A DNA stretch of 64,000 nt from Halodesulfovibrio sp. (GTDB taxonomy: Bacteria; Desulfobacterota; Desulfovibrionia; Desulfovibrionales; Desulfovibrionaceae). Each line of letters opens with the position of its first letter. The first letter of the stretch is position 1. Made by a program: the position numbers and the translations under genes. Of the stretch, positions 53,001 through 62,030 are shown in pieces. The notes under the pieces were generated by a model. It saw only the letters and a program-made list of their open reading frames with translations. It did no database searches and was not told the DNA's origin. The stretch lies in NCBI GenBank assembly GCA_003252375.1, contig QKEJ01000177.1:1-64000 (forward strand), written 5' to 3'.

Positions 53001-53618
53001 GGTCAGGGTCATGCTCTCGGGATCGGCGTGGCGGATCTTGCTGAGCTTCTGCAGGCTGAGCACGACCGTGCGCTTGCGCGCGGGAATGGCCCCGCCCGTA
53101 CAGCCGGAGGCTCCGCCGCGCGGGATGAGGGCAAACTTCATCTCGTTGGCCAGGCGCACGACGGCGCTTACTTCCTCGGCACTGGCCGGGGCGACGACCA
53201 GCAGGGGCAGTTCCATGCGCAGGTCGGTGGCATCCGTGGAGCACTCCACGAGGGAGCTGGGGCGGGTGTCGATGCGGTCACGCGGGATGACCTGCCCGAT
53301 GCGCCGTATGAGATCCTCGCGGAAGGTGGTGTCGGAGTCGTAGGAACTCCAGAACATGGTGAGACCTTCACGCAGGGTTGTGGCATAGTGGTGCGCCAGG
53401 CCGGGGACGACCTGTTCGAAACGGGATTGTACGCTCTGGCGTACGGTTTCGGCGTCGATGAACGGGTTGTATCGGACGAGGAACAGTTCTTCGGCCAGCG
53501 CGATGGCCGTATCGCGGACAGCCTCGGGCCAGTCCTCGAATTCGTCCAGATCAATACGCAGCACCCGGTTCACCAGTGACTCGGAACTAATGGAAATATG
53601 TGGACCCTTGTGCGGCAT
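50040..53618 (-). CDS. Fused FAD-linked oxidase / Fe-S oxidoreductase (D-lactate dehydrogenase type, 1193 aa)
   Basis: FAD-binding ALIPRGGASGCTGGAIP; HAGDGNCHVNIPV, GEHGIGITK; CTRCGKCKQVCPMF and CTGCGKCTAVCPV; QCCGYPLLAAGK, NPGCCGESGMG. Confidence 0.92.
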   Translation of the reverse strand: MPHKGPHISISSESLVNRVLRIDLDEFEDWPEAVRDTAIALAEELFLVRYNPFIDAETVRQSVQSRFEQVVPGLAHHYATTLREGLTMFWSSYDSDTTFREDLIRRIGQVIPRDRIDTRPSSLVECSTDATDLRMELPLLVVAPASAEEVSAVVRLANEMKFALIPRGGASGCTGGAIPARKRTVVLSLQKLSKIRHADPESMTLTVEAGVITATAIKAAADKNMLFTVDPASKTASTIGGNIAENSGGPFAFEYGTTLDNILSYRMVTPTGEIIDVERVNHPRHKIMENETATFEVKDVSGGVRTVISLQGDEIRKPGLGKDVTNKFLGGLPGVQKEGTDGIIVEGCFICHPPQKHFRVIVLEFFGRSMHNAMLVIKQVVSLRDTIRKQGDLVKISALEEFGIKYVEAIEYQKKSTQYEGSPISVLILQLDSNDEQALEQNVRDIVDICAPYDQVDAFVASDAAEAEHFWEDRHKLSAIARRTSGFKINEDIVIPIDVIPDFADFIEAQNQQCMGKAYRAALQDIGRVHGMPLEDKSMNREFTYASKVAQGKIPTSELSDQEMLDRASSYFDELAEAHPALKRQFQKIFDHMVATRIIIANHMHAGDGNCHVNIPVNSNDPIMLHNAEEVAEAVMAKAQEMHGEVTGEHGIGITKIKFLSEEKMQALKTFKSRVDPHSIMNPAKLTQRETPVKPFTFSFNRLIRDIQASGLADKERLIGLLTNIQVCTRCGKCKQVCPMFFPEGALLYHPRNKNLSLGALLEAVYYSQVSKGKPDENLLAQLRKLMEHCTGCGKCTAVCPVKINSSSVALELRAFVDEEGAGGHPIKSKVLEFLSKDTSARVPRAAKMAAMGQKLQNRMLNVIPPSWRSGFDSPLFSGPGPEMGYKSLAETVKLDKGSIFLPKSKAGSTATEAVFYFPGCGGSLFYRNIGLAGLVLMLKAGYAVTMPETHQCCGYPLLAAGKDTLYQTNRERNLAAMSTLFAKAEAAGLNVTHVVTACGSCREGLEKHDLTASVKPGLIHKDMVQLLVEQGDKLGIPRFADGKPLLYHAACHAEWSGVHKVKAAGIYQKALAGLTGATVTINPGCCGESGMGAMTNPEIYNKLRARKQQNLESGLTGYAAGAPIVVGCPSCKVGIARTLINMHEKRPVLHTLEYLVENMHGDDWKKAFKRLVLDSLHNQASGVRVVDDSAL

Positions 53619-53843
53619 ATTCTGTACTCCCAGTTTAACGGAAAGAGAACATTGCTCTATAGTGACTTTTTCATAGGATGGCAACCAGACTGATTGCTCA
53701 CTCAATATGAGGGATCGAGCAGCGCGGGTGGTGAAATTTGCCGATAATGGCGAAATTTTCCATGCAACGACTATTGGATTCCGGAAAGCCCGGGCATATG
53801 GTAGAGAGAACGTACATAAAGTTTTTTTCCCTAGGTGGGCTCC

Positions 53844-55298
53844 ATGTTTCTGTCATCAGAAAAATCCAGACTTGTCATCGTGCTTGGCGGTGTCATGGCC
53901 GCGGCATTCATCTTTATCGCCGTGGTCAACTATACGGCGTCCCGGAACTACATACGGGAAGAGATTGTCAGCTCCTCGCTTCCTCTCCTGCGGGATACCA
54001 TCTATTCCGAAATTCATTCGGACCTGCTGCACCCCATCCATGTGTCCTCCGTCATGGCCAACGACACCTTTCTCAGGGACTGGGCGCTGCAGGGGGAAAA
54101 GGATACCGACGCCGTCATCAAGTATCTGCGCAGGATACACGAGGAATACGGCTTTTTCTCGGCCTTTTTCGTTTCAACGGAAACAGGCCGCTACTACCAC
54201 TTCAAGGACGTGCTCAAGACGGTCAGCCGCAACGACAGTCATGATGGTTGGTATTATTCCTTCCTGGCGTCCGGGTTGTCCATGCGGCTGGATGTGGATA
54301 CGGACCAGGCTTCCAACAATGAGCTGACCGTCTTCATCAACAACCGTGTGCAGGGGCGTGACGGAAGAACCATCGGGGTGACCGGCGTGGGGCTCCGGCT
54401 TTCCACGCTTGCCAATATCTTTGCCAACTATCGGCGCATGAACGGGCGCAATGTCTACCTGGTGAACCGTGCGGGCGAGGTGCAGGTGCATTCCCGGACG
54501 GCGCTGGTCAAGAATGCCACGCTGGCCGAACTTGCCACGCCTGAAGTGGCAGAGAAGGTCAGGGGCGTACGCAACTATCCCATGGATTTCGAATTTGAGA
54601 GCCCCGACGGCATGGTGTTCCTCACGGCGCGCTACATTCCGGAGATCGACTGGATTCTCGTGGTCCAGCAGCCGGAACGGGAGGCCATGGTTGCCGCCCG
54701 CACCAACCTGCTGCGCACGATAGTGGGTGGGCTGCTGGTAACCCTTGTGGTGCTGGGAACCTGCATTTTTGCCGTGAACCGGTATCAGCGGCGGCTCGAA
54801 ACGCAGATGGTGACGGACACCCTTACCGGGCTTGCCAACCGCAGGGGACTGGAGCTCCGTTTCAGTCTGCTGCATTCTTTGCTGCAACGGGGCGGTTCGT
54901 CGTTTTCGCTGGCCGTGCTGGATCTCGATGGATTCAAGGCCATTAATGATGAGCATGGACACCTTGTGGGTGACAGAATCCTGCAGGCAGTGGGGGATAT
55001 CGCCCGCGCAACCTTCCGTGAGACCGACGTGGTCGCGCGCTGGGGCGGTGACGAGTTCATGCTGCTGATCATGGGACGTGCCGACATGGCTTCCGAGGTG
55101 GTCAGGCGGTTCCGCATAGCATTGGCCGAGCGGGCGATGACGCAGGTGGATGGCCGCGACGTGCATGTTGGCGTAAGCTGCGGACTGACAACGGTTAAGG
55201 CAACCGACACGCTGGATAGTGCCTATTGGCGGGCCGACAGGGCCATGTACGAGGCCAAGCGGGGGCACTGCGAGACCTGTGAGGTGCTTGAGGCCTAA
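53844..55298 (+). CDS. Cache-domain diguanylate cyclase
   Basis: N-terminal TM, dCache-like extracellular region, second TM, GGDEF domain RWGGDEFMLL with an RETD I-site-like motif five residues upstream. Confidence 0.92.
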   Translation: MFLSSEKSRLVIVLGGVMAAAFIFIAVVNYTASRNYIREEIVSSSLPLLRDTIYSEIHSDLLHPIHVSSVMANDTFLRDWALQGEKDTDAVIKYLRRIHEEYGFFSAFFVSTETGRYYHFKDVLKTVSRNDSHDGWYYSFLASGLSMRLDVDTDQASNNELTVFINNRVQGRDGRTIGVTGVGLRLSTLANIFANYRRMNGRNVYLVNRAGEVQVHSRTALVKNATLAELATPEVAEKVRGVRNYPMDFEFESPDGMVFLTARYIPEIDWILVVQQPEREAMVAARTNLLRTIVGGLLVTLVVLGTCIFAVNRYQRRLETQMVTDTLTGLANRRGLELRFSLLHSLLQRGGSSFSLAVLDLDGFKAINDEHGHLVGDRILQAVGDIARATFRETDVVARWGGDEFMLLIMGRADMASEVVRRFRIALAERAMTQVDGRDVHVGVSCGLTTVKATDTLDSAYWRADRAMYEAKRGHCETCEVLEA

Positions 55299-55345
55299 GC
55301 TGGCTGCGACCTGCGCCCGCGGGTCCGGCATCGGAGGAGTTCCCC

Positions 55346-58300
55346 GTGCGGAAGGATGCGCAGGAGGCGGCGTTCAGCTACAGTCTCCGGACCGACGCCG
55401 AAAGGCGCTTTGCCCAGTATCAGGAACTGATGCCGCACAAGGTGCGGAATATCCTGCTTGTTTCCACTCCATATGACGCCTGGGTCATGGAAGAGGACTG
55501 CAAGCTTTCCGAGCGGCTGGTCAGCGAGTATCGCGGCCTTAACCTCAGCCAGCCGCCGAGCCTGACGTGGGTTTCGCGGTTCGAGGACGTGCCCCGCACA
55601 CTGGATGAGCAGCACTTTGACATGCTCATCCTGATGTCGAGCTTTGATGACGAAGACCTTGCCTCCCTGCAGGAGCAGGTGAAGCACTGGCATCCCGACC
55701 TGTCCGTGGTGATGCTGACCCACCAGCGGAGCGCCCAGGCCGAGGAACTGCGGCGCCAGGGGGTGGACCGGTGCTTTGTCTGGACCGGCAACGCCGACCT
55801 GCTGCTGGCCATTGTCAAGAATGCCGAGGATCAGCGTAACGTGGCGCGTGATACCGAGGTCGCCGGTGTCCGCGTGATCATTCTCGTGGAGGATTCCCCC
55901 TCCTACATTGCCTCGCTGCTTCCCCTGGTCTACCGCGAGCTTGTGCTGCAGGCCCAGCAGGTCATCCACGAGGGACTGAATCAGGAACACCGTCTCCTTG
56001 TCATGCGTGCCCGCCCCAAGATTCTGGTGGCGGAAACCTACGGACAGGCCATGGCCTACTTCGAGCAGTATCAGGACTGCGTGCTGGGGGTCATTTCCGA
56101 TGTCCGCTTTCCCAAGGGGGGGCTGCTTACCGCGGATGCCGGCGTCTCCCTGCTCAGGGATGTGCATAGGCAGCGTCCGGACGTTCCCCTGCTGCTTACC
56201 AGTTCCGAATCGTCCAATGCTGCCCGGGCGGCAGAGGTTCCCGCCTTCTTTGTGGACAAGAATTCCCCCTTTCTGCTGGCCGAGGTGCGCCGTTTCATTT
56301 CCGAGCAGCTCGGGTTCGGGGATTTCGTCTTTCGGGACCATGAGGGAGGCGAGATCGGCCGGGCTTCCAGCATGTTCGGGGTGGAGAGGATGCTCAAGAC
56401 CATTCCCGACGATGTCTTTCTGGCCCACTGCAGGCGCAACGATTTTTCCCGGTGGTTCTTCGCGCGGACCGAGTTCGAGCTGGCAGGGGTGATGCGTCCG
56501 CTGACCAACGAGGATTTTGCCGGTCCGCTCAGCCAGAGGGATTTTCTGCTTTCTCTCATCCGGGACCGCATACGGGAACGGCAAAGCGGCGTGGTCGTGT
56601 CCTTCCATGCGGGAGATTTTGATCCGGAGACGGATTTTCTGAAGATGGGCAAGGGGTCGCTCGGCGGCAAGGCGCGCGGGCTGGCGTTTCTGTTCCGGAT
56701 GCTGTCGCAGAACCGGTGGCTGAAGGAGCGGTATCCCTCCATCGACGTGACGCCGCCGCGCACCGTGGCCATCGGGGTGGAGGGCTTTGACGCCTTTGTC
56801 CGGAACAACAACCTGCGCTATCTGGCCAAGGCCGATGTTCCCGATGAGGAAGTGGCCAGGCTCTTTCTGGCCGGCAAGATGCCCGGGTGGCTGGTGCACC
56901 ACATGCGCATCTACCTGCGCGAGGTGCAGCACCCCATTACCATCCGTTCTTCCAGCCTTCTTGAAGATGCCCAGTATCAGGCCTATGCGGGGCTGTACGG
57001 CACCTTCATGCTGCCGAACAATCACCCCGACCCGCAGGTGCGTCTGGAGCAGGCCCTGCGTGCTATCCGGCTCGTCTTCGCCTCGACCTATTTTCAGGCC
57101 CCCAAGGCCTTTTCGCAGCGCGTGCAGCTACGCACGGACGAGGAGAAAATGGGCGTGGTCGTGCAGGAGGTCGTGGGGCAGCGATACGGGGAGCATTTCT
57201 ATCCGGCCATTTCCGGTGTGGCCCAGTCCTGCAACTACTACCCCTTCGGGCGCATGAAGACCGATGACGGGGTCATCTCCATCGCCATGGGGCTGGGGAA
57301 GATCGTCATGGACGGCGGTCAGGTGCTGCGGTTCGCCCCGCGGTATCCCGAGCTGCTGCCGCAGTTCGCTTCGCAGGCGGACATGATGCGGAACGCCCAG
57401 GCGGGGTTCTACAGCCTGTACATGGGCAGCGACGAAGCCGTTGCGGATGTGGATAACGGGCAGGGGAATCCGGACCGCGTGGCCCTGCGCGATGTGGCGG
57501 ATGCCGAGCCGTTCGGCCCACTCTTCCGGCTTATCAGCCGGTATGATCCCCGCGAGGACGTGTTGCATGACTCCGCTGATGCGCCCGGCGCGCCGGTGCT
57601 GCTCTTTTCCCGGGTGCTGCGGCACGGGATGTTCCCGCTCGCGGAAGCCCTGGACGACGTGCTGCAGATGGCCCGGCAGGCCATGGGCGGTCCGGTCGAG
57701 GTGGAGTTCTGCGTGGATCTCCCCTCCGAAGAACAGGTTCTGGAAAACCCCGGGTACAAGGGGCGATTGGCGCTGCTGCAGCTGCGCCCCATGAGCGCAC
57801 GGGCCGAGGTGCGCAAGGTGACCATTACCGAGGACGAGGTGCGCCGTGCGTTCTGTCATTCCCGCAATGCGCTGGGCAATACGGAGCGCAGGGATATCTA
57901 CGACGTGGTCTTCGTGCGGCCGGAAACCTTTGACGTGGCGCGGACCGAGGACATGGCCCGCGAGATAGGCCGCATGAACCGGACACTTCTGCAGGAGGAA
58001 CGCCCCTATCTGCTGGTGGGGTTCGGGCGCTGGGGTTCCGCCGACCGCTGGCTCGGCATTCCCGTGGGATGGCAGGAAATATGCGGTGTGGCCGCCATGG
58101 TGGAGACCTCCTCGGAGGCGCTCAAGGTGGAGGCCTCACAGGGGTCGCACTTCTTCCACAACATTACCACGCTGGGTATCAGTTACGTGATGGTGGACGA
58201 CAGAGGGGATGAGCGCATAGACTGGTCGTGGCTTGGTGACCAGCCCACCTGCGAGGAAGGTGAGTTCGTGTGCCGGGTTCGCCTGTCATCACCGCTTTTG

Positions 58301-58354
58301 CTGAAGGTGGATGGACGGAGTTCCCGATGCGTCATCCTGCATGATGCCCAGTAG
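55346..58354 (+). CDS. PEP/pyruvate-binding (PPDK_N-like) protein with N-terminal receiver-like region
   Basis: GTG start; receiver-like segments NILLVSTPYDAW...DMLILMSSF and VRVIILVEDSPSYIASL...GVISDVRFPKGG; then KMGKGSLGGKARGLAFLFRML and TIRSSSLLEDAQYQAYAGLYGTFMLPN typical of PPDK_N. Confidence 0.85.
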   Translation: MRKDAQEAAFSYSLRTDAERRFAQYQELMPHKVRNILLVSTPYDAWVMEEDCKLSERLVSEYRGLNLSQPPSLTWVSRFEDVPRTLDEQHFDMLILMSSFDDEDLASLQEQVKHWHPDLSVVMLTHQRSAQAEELRRQGVDRCFVWTGNADLLLAIVKNAEDQRNVARDTEVAGVRVIILVEDSPSYIASLLPLVYRELVLQAQQVIHEGLNQEHRLLVMRARPKILVAETYGQAMAYFEQYQDCVLGVISDVRFPKGGLLTADAGVSLLRDVHRQRPDVPLLLTSSESSNAARAAEVPAFFVDKNSPFLLAEVRRFISEQLGFGDFVFRDHEGGEIGRASSMFGVERMLKTIPDDVFLAHCRRNDFSRWFFARTEFELAGVMRPLTNEDFAGPLSQRDFLLSLIRDRIRERQSGVVVSFHAGDFDPETDFLKMGKGSLGGKARGLAFLFRMLSQNRWLKERYPSIDVTPPRTVAIGVEGFDAFVRNNNLRYLAKADVPDEEVARLFLAGKMPGWLVHHMRIYLREVQHPITIRSSSLLEDAQYQAYAGLYGTFMLPNNHPDPQVRLEQALRAIRLVFASTYFQAPKAFSQRVQLRTDEEKMGVVVQEVVGQRYGEHFYPAISGVAQSCNYYPFGRMKTDDGVISIAMGLGKIVMDGGQVLRFAPRYPELLPQFASQADMMRNAQAGFYSLYMGSDEAVADVDNGQGNPDRVALRDVADAEPFGPLFRLISRYDPREDVLHDSADAPGAPVLLFSRVLRHGMFPLAEALDDVLQMARQAMGGPVEVEFCVDLPSEEQVLENPGYKGRLALLQLRPMSARAEVRKVTITEDEVRRAFCHSRNALGNTERRDIYDVVFVRPETFDVARTEDMAREIGRMNRTLLQEERPYLLVGFGRWGSADRWLGIPVGWQEICGVAAMVETSSEALKVEASQGSHFFHNITTLGISYVMVDDRGDERIDWSWLGDQPTCEEGEFVCRVRLSSPLLLKVDGRSSRCVILHDAQ

Positions 58355-58400
58355 GCCCTTTCCGGGCACGGTGTGATTGAGAACAGCAAACGGAGCAGCC

Positions 58401-59465
58401 ATGTTCGACTCTCTGAAGCGGCATTCCCAGAAAGCGGGAGAAGCCCCCGGTACCGCCACGTATTCCGGCAATGCCAAATCCTTTGCGCCGAGCCTGCTGC
58501 GCATCGACTATTCTCCCGATGCGTTGGAGGAGACTTCGGAGGCCTTTCCCTTTTCTTCCCTCGGCGAGCGGCGCATGGACAACCGCTTTCTGCTGTTGAC
58601 CGGCTTGCATGAAGGGGAGCAGGTGCTGGCCGTGGGCGAATGGTTCGGCATGCATCCTCTCGCCATGGAGGATGTGTTGAACACCGGGCACAGGCCCAGC
58701 TTCGAGGAGTACGACGACCATATTGTCCTGACCTTCCGGCAGGTGCAGTACGATCCCGATGTCGTGCGTCTGAAGGAGACCCATGCGGCGCTCTTCTGTT
58801 CCGAGAGGGACGTGGTGGGATTTCTGGAGGAGCCGTCCGGCCTGTGGGAAGGCGTGATCACCCGGTTGCGCAAGGGCAAGACCCGTATCCGGCGGCTGGG
58901 TTCCCTGTATCTGACTATCGCCCTGCTCGATGCCATGGTGGACGGGTATTTTTCGGCATTGAGCAGCATCAGCGCGGATGTGGAGGCGCTGGAGGCGGCG
59001 CTTGAGGACAACCCGGCGGAAGAGAGGTCCCTGAAGCGCATCTACGAGCTGAAGCGGACCGTTGTGGCCCTGCGGAACTCCCTGCTCCCCGCCCAGCAGG
59101 CGCTTGGTGCTCTGCACCGTAGTGAGGTGGTGGAAATGAGCAGTGACGTCGAACCCTATTTCGCCGATGTGAAGGGTCATGCGGATCAGGTTGTCGAAGC
59201 GGCGCAGGCCGTGCTCGAATTGCTGTCGAGCATGCTCGATCTGCAGATTTCGCTGGCGGGCATGCGCATGAACAATGTCATGCGTTTTCTGACCATCATT
59301 GCCACCATTTTTATACCGCTCACCTTCATTGCCGGCATCTACGGCATGAACTTTACCCATATGCCCGAACTGCACTGGCGGTACGGGTATGCCGCCGTGC
59401 TCGGACTCATGGTGCTGGTCGGTGCGGGCATGGTCCGCTATTTCCGCAATAACCGATGGCTGTAG
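58401..59465 (+). CDS. corA: CorA-type Mg2+/Co2+ transporter
   Basis: FGMHPLAMEDVLNTGHRPSFEEYDDHIVLTFR; C-terminal LTFIAGIYGMNFTHMPEL (GMN motif) followed by a TM helix. Confidence 0.95.
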   Translation: MFDSLKRHSQKAGEAPGTATYSGNAKSFAPSLLRIDYSPDALEETSEAFPFSSLGERRMDNRFLLLTGLHEGEQVLAVGEWFGMHPLAMEDVLNTGHRPSFEEYDDHIVLTFRQVQYDPDVVRLKETHAALFCSERDVVGFLEEPSGLWEGVITRLRKGKTRIRRLGSLYLTIALLDAMVDGYFSALSSISADVEALEAALEDNPAEERSLKRIYELKRTVVALRNSLLPAQQALGALHRSEVVEMSSDVEPYFADVKGHADQVVEAAQAVLELLSSMLDLQISLAGMRMNNVMRFLTIIATIFIPLTFIAGIYGMNFTHMPELHWRYGYAAVLGLMVLVGAGMVRYFRNNRWL

Positions 59466-59490
59466 CATCCTTTTCGGCACGGAGGCAGAT

Positions 59491-59525
59491 GAAGAAAGGG
59501 CGGCTCATGGAGCCGCCCTTTCTTC
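59491..59525. terminator. Bidirectional intrinsic terminator between convergent corA and the mscS-type gene
   Basis: GAAGAAAGGGCGGCTC-atg-GAGCCGCCCTTTCTTC, 16-bp perfect arms; overlaps the last codon of the minus-strand gene. Confidence 0.85.
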
Positions 59526-61923
59526 ATTCGTCTGTGTCATGTCCGGAGGGGCCTTCGGCCTGGACCGGCACTGGCCCTTGTGGCTTCTGCAGCGCCTCGG
59601 CTGATCGGATGTGCAGATCCAGCTGCGGGAAGGCGATCTCGATTCCTTCCTTGCGGAAGGCGTTGTCCACGGCGAAGCGCAGGTCGGACAGGGTGGAGAG
59701 GGAGTTGTCTATGTCGTTGATCCAGACCCTGAGAATGAAGTCGAGGCTGCTGGCACCGAATTCATTGAAGAGGACAATGGGCTTGGGACGGCGCAGTACG
59801 TCGGGATGCTCTTCGGCAATGGCGAGCAACGTGGTGCGGACCCGCTCCGTGTCCGAACCGTAGGCCACGCCGACGAGCACGTCGCGGCGGATGGTCTGGT
59901 TGTTCTTGGTCCAGTTGGTGACCTGCGAGGTCACAAGGTCCGAGTTGGGAATGATGAGCGAGGCGTTGTCAAAGGTCTCCACAATGGTGGAGCGGATGTT
60001 GATGGTGCGGACCGTACACCACAGATCGCCTATCTGGATGATGTCGCCCTGCTGGATGGAGCGCCCGAAGAGCAGGATGAGTCCGCTTACGAAGTTGTTG
60101 AAGATGGTCTGCATGCCGAAGCCGATGCCCACGGACAGGCCACCTGCGACCACCGTGAGGCTGGTCAGGCTTACGCCAAGGACATTCAGGGCCACGAGGC
60201 CGTAGATGGCCCAGAGACCGTATGCCGCAGTGGTCTTGAGGGAGAGCACCGTACCTCGCTGGCCACGGGGCCAGCGATGCGCCATGCGGTCAAGGGCTGC
60301 CTTGGCAAGGTGGGCGCAGGCGCGGGTGACATAGAAAAGCAGCGCAAGAAAGAGGACGCTGGCGAACCGGAGCGAGAATCCCTGCCAGCTGATGGTCAGC
60401 TCGCCCACGCTGCGCAGAATGCCCTCGCCCAGGAACTGGTAAAGCCAGTAAGTCCCCAGTGCGATGCTGCCCGACCAGATGAGCGGTGAGGCAATGCCCA
60501 GAGCCGCTCCCTTCAGCATGACGTAGCTGCCCTGATTGGGGACGGCGTCCATGCTGCGGGCGACAATGACCATCAGACCCCGGCTTGCTCCGTAGGCCAC
60601 GTAGCCCACGAACCAGAGTATGCAGGTAAAGGCGGAAAACCGCCCGTATCCGGCCATGGCGAGCAGGGTAAAGAGAATGCCCATCCAGAACCATGCCGTC
60701 AGGGTCACGGGCCCACGGGCCTGGCTCCGGTTCTGTGTGCGGATCATGTAGCCCAGAAAGACCAGCGAGGCAGCCGTCCACAAGGGGACGGCGAATTTGC
60801 CCGGCATTTCACTCACGATAACGGTTCCGGCGAGCAGGAAGAGCCAGGACAGGGGGGCCTTGGAGATGCGGTTGAAGTCCGGCACGACGATTGTGCGGAC
60901 CGTGTTGGAGGCTTGAAGCACGCCGTATCCGAGCAGAAACCAGCCGAACACGCTGAAGGAGGGAACCGCACCGCCAAAGCTGCGCATATCCGCCACCACC
61001 AGCGCAAGCCCCAGTCCGCTGATCATGCCGCCCCGGTGCAGCCTGCGTGCAAGCGGAGCCGGGGTGTCCTGTGTGCGCAGGGCTGCACGCAGCAGGGAAA
61101 CGCCTGCCATGGTGACAAGGAGGAAGATGAACAGGGTGTGGAGCAGAACCGACGTCCAGGTGCCGGCCAGAAGGTTCAGCTCCTGCTGCAGGGTTACCGT
61201 GCGTACGGAAAGCCACAGGGGAAGCGATTCGGGCTGGCGCCAGAGCTCAAGGGAGAACAGTGGTTCCTTGCCGCGGAAGAAGTACTCCGTCCAGCGGTCC
61301 ACCAGCCCTTCTTCCTTGGCCTTGCGCTTGGCCGATATCTTGTTGAGGAGAGACTGGACCTGCCGCAGCTGCTGACTTGATTTTCCCTGCTGGGCGTCAA
61401 GCCGCTTCCGCAGTGTGGCGATCTGTCTGAAATAGGCATTGATGAACGTGTGCATTTCTCCGGTAACGCCCGATTGCCCGGAGAAGTCGTTGCGTGTGTT
61501 GATGGCGCTCAGTCTGTCGAGACGGATTCCCGCCTGGTCATTGATATCCTGGAGCGTGCTCTCGGTTCGGGAGAGCTCCCCTTCAAGGACGCCGAGTTGG
61601 CGGCCAAGGGCGCGTTCCTCAATGGGGGATGCCAGGGAAAGCCCTTGTGCCAGCAACGCCTCCTCAAACTTGTCCTTGGTGGCCAGATAGGCCTTGTGCG
61701 CCAGTTGCAGCCGTTCATCCACCGACTGGGCAATGCGTTCCTCGGCATTGCTCAGCAGGGTCAGCTCGCGTTGCTTGATTTCAAGAAACCCTTCGAGTGC
61801 CGAAACCGGGGCTGCGTGTAGTGCGGTCGCCCACAGGGGCAGAAGAAGGCAGAGCAGGACTGTCGCAAGGCCTAACGATGCTGAAGAGGAGATGCGGCGT
61901 GTGGGGAGGATGTGTCTGGTCAT
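59524..61923 (-). CDS. MscS-family mechanosensitive ion channel, large form
   Basis: LTVVAGGLSVGIGFGMQTIFNNFVSGLILLFGRSIQQGDIIQIGD; multiple TMs and long periplasmic coiled coil after a signal peptide. Confidence 0.93.
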   Translation of the reverse strand: MTRHILPTRRISSSASLGLATVLLCLLLPLWATALHAAPVSALEGFLEIKQRELTLLSNAEERIAQSVDERLQLAHKAYLATKDKFEEALLAQGLSLASPIEERALGRQLGVLEGELSRTESTLQDINDQAGIRLDRLSAINTRNDFSGQSGVTGEMHTFINAYFRQIATLRKRLDAQQGKSSQQLRQVQSLLNKISAKRKAKEEGLVDRWTEYFFRGKEPLFSLELWRQPESLPLWLSVRTVTLQQELNLLAGTWTSVLLHTLFIFLLVTMAGVSLLRAALRTQDTPAPLARRLHRGGMISGLGLALVVADMRSFGGAVPSFSVFGWFLLGYGVLQASNTVRTIVVPDFNRISKAPLSWLFLLAGTVIVSEMPGKFAVPLWTAASLVFLGYMIRTQNRSQARGPVTLTAWFWMGILFTLLAMAGYGRFSAFTCILWFVGYVAYGASRGLMVIVARSMDAVPNQGSYVMLKGAALGIASPLIWSGSIALGTYWLYQFLGEGILRSVGELTISWQGFSLRFASVLFLALLFYVTRACAHLAKAALDRMAHRWPRGQRGTVLSLKTTAAYGLWAIYGLVALNVLGVSLTSLTVVAGGLSVGIGFGMQTIFNNFVSGLILLFGRSIQQGDIIQIGDLWCTVRTINIRSTIVETFDNASLIIPNSDLVTSQVTNWTKNNQTIRRDVLVGVAYGSDTERVRTTLLAIAEEHPDVLRRPKPIVLFNEFGASSLDFILRVWINDIDNSLSTLSDLRFAVDNAFRKEGIEIAFPQLDLHIRSAEALQKPQGPVPVQAEGPSGHDTDE

Positions 61924-62030
61924 GGCAGGCTCGTGCTCAAGGTGGTACGTGTATGGGCCGTCAGCGGGCAGCAACAAAGAGCTCGAGTATAGCGTGAATC
62001 GCCTCAGGAGAGAAGGGGAGGCGGAGTGGG

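Noticed and set aside
50016-53579. 1187-codon plus-strand ORF opposite the fused FAD/Fe-S dehydrogenase
   Set aside because: Antisense shadow ORF with no recognisable domains; the minus strand carries all cofactor motifs.
53740-53747. GCCGATAA resembling a sigma28 -10 element upstream of the GGDEF gene
   Set aside because: No TAAA-like -35 at the required 15-bp spacing.
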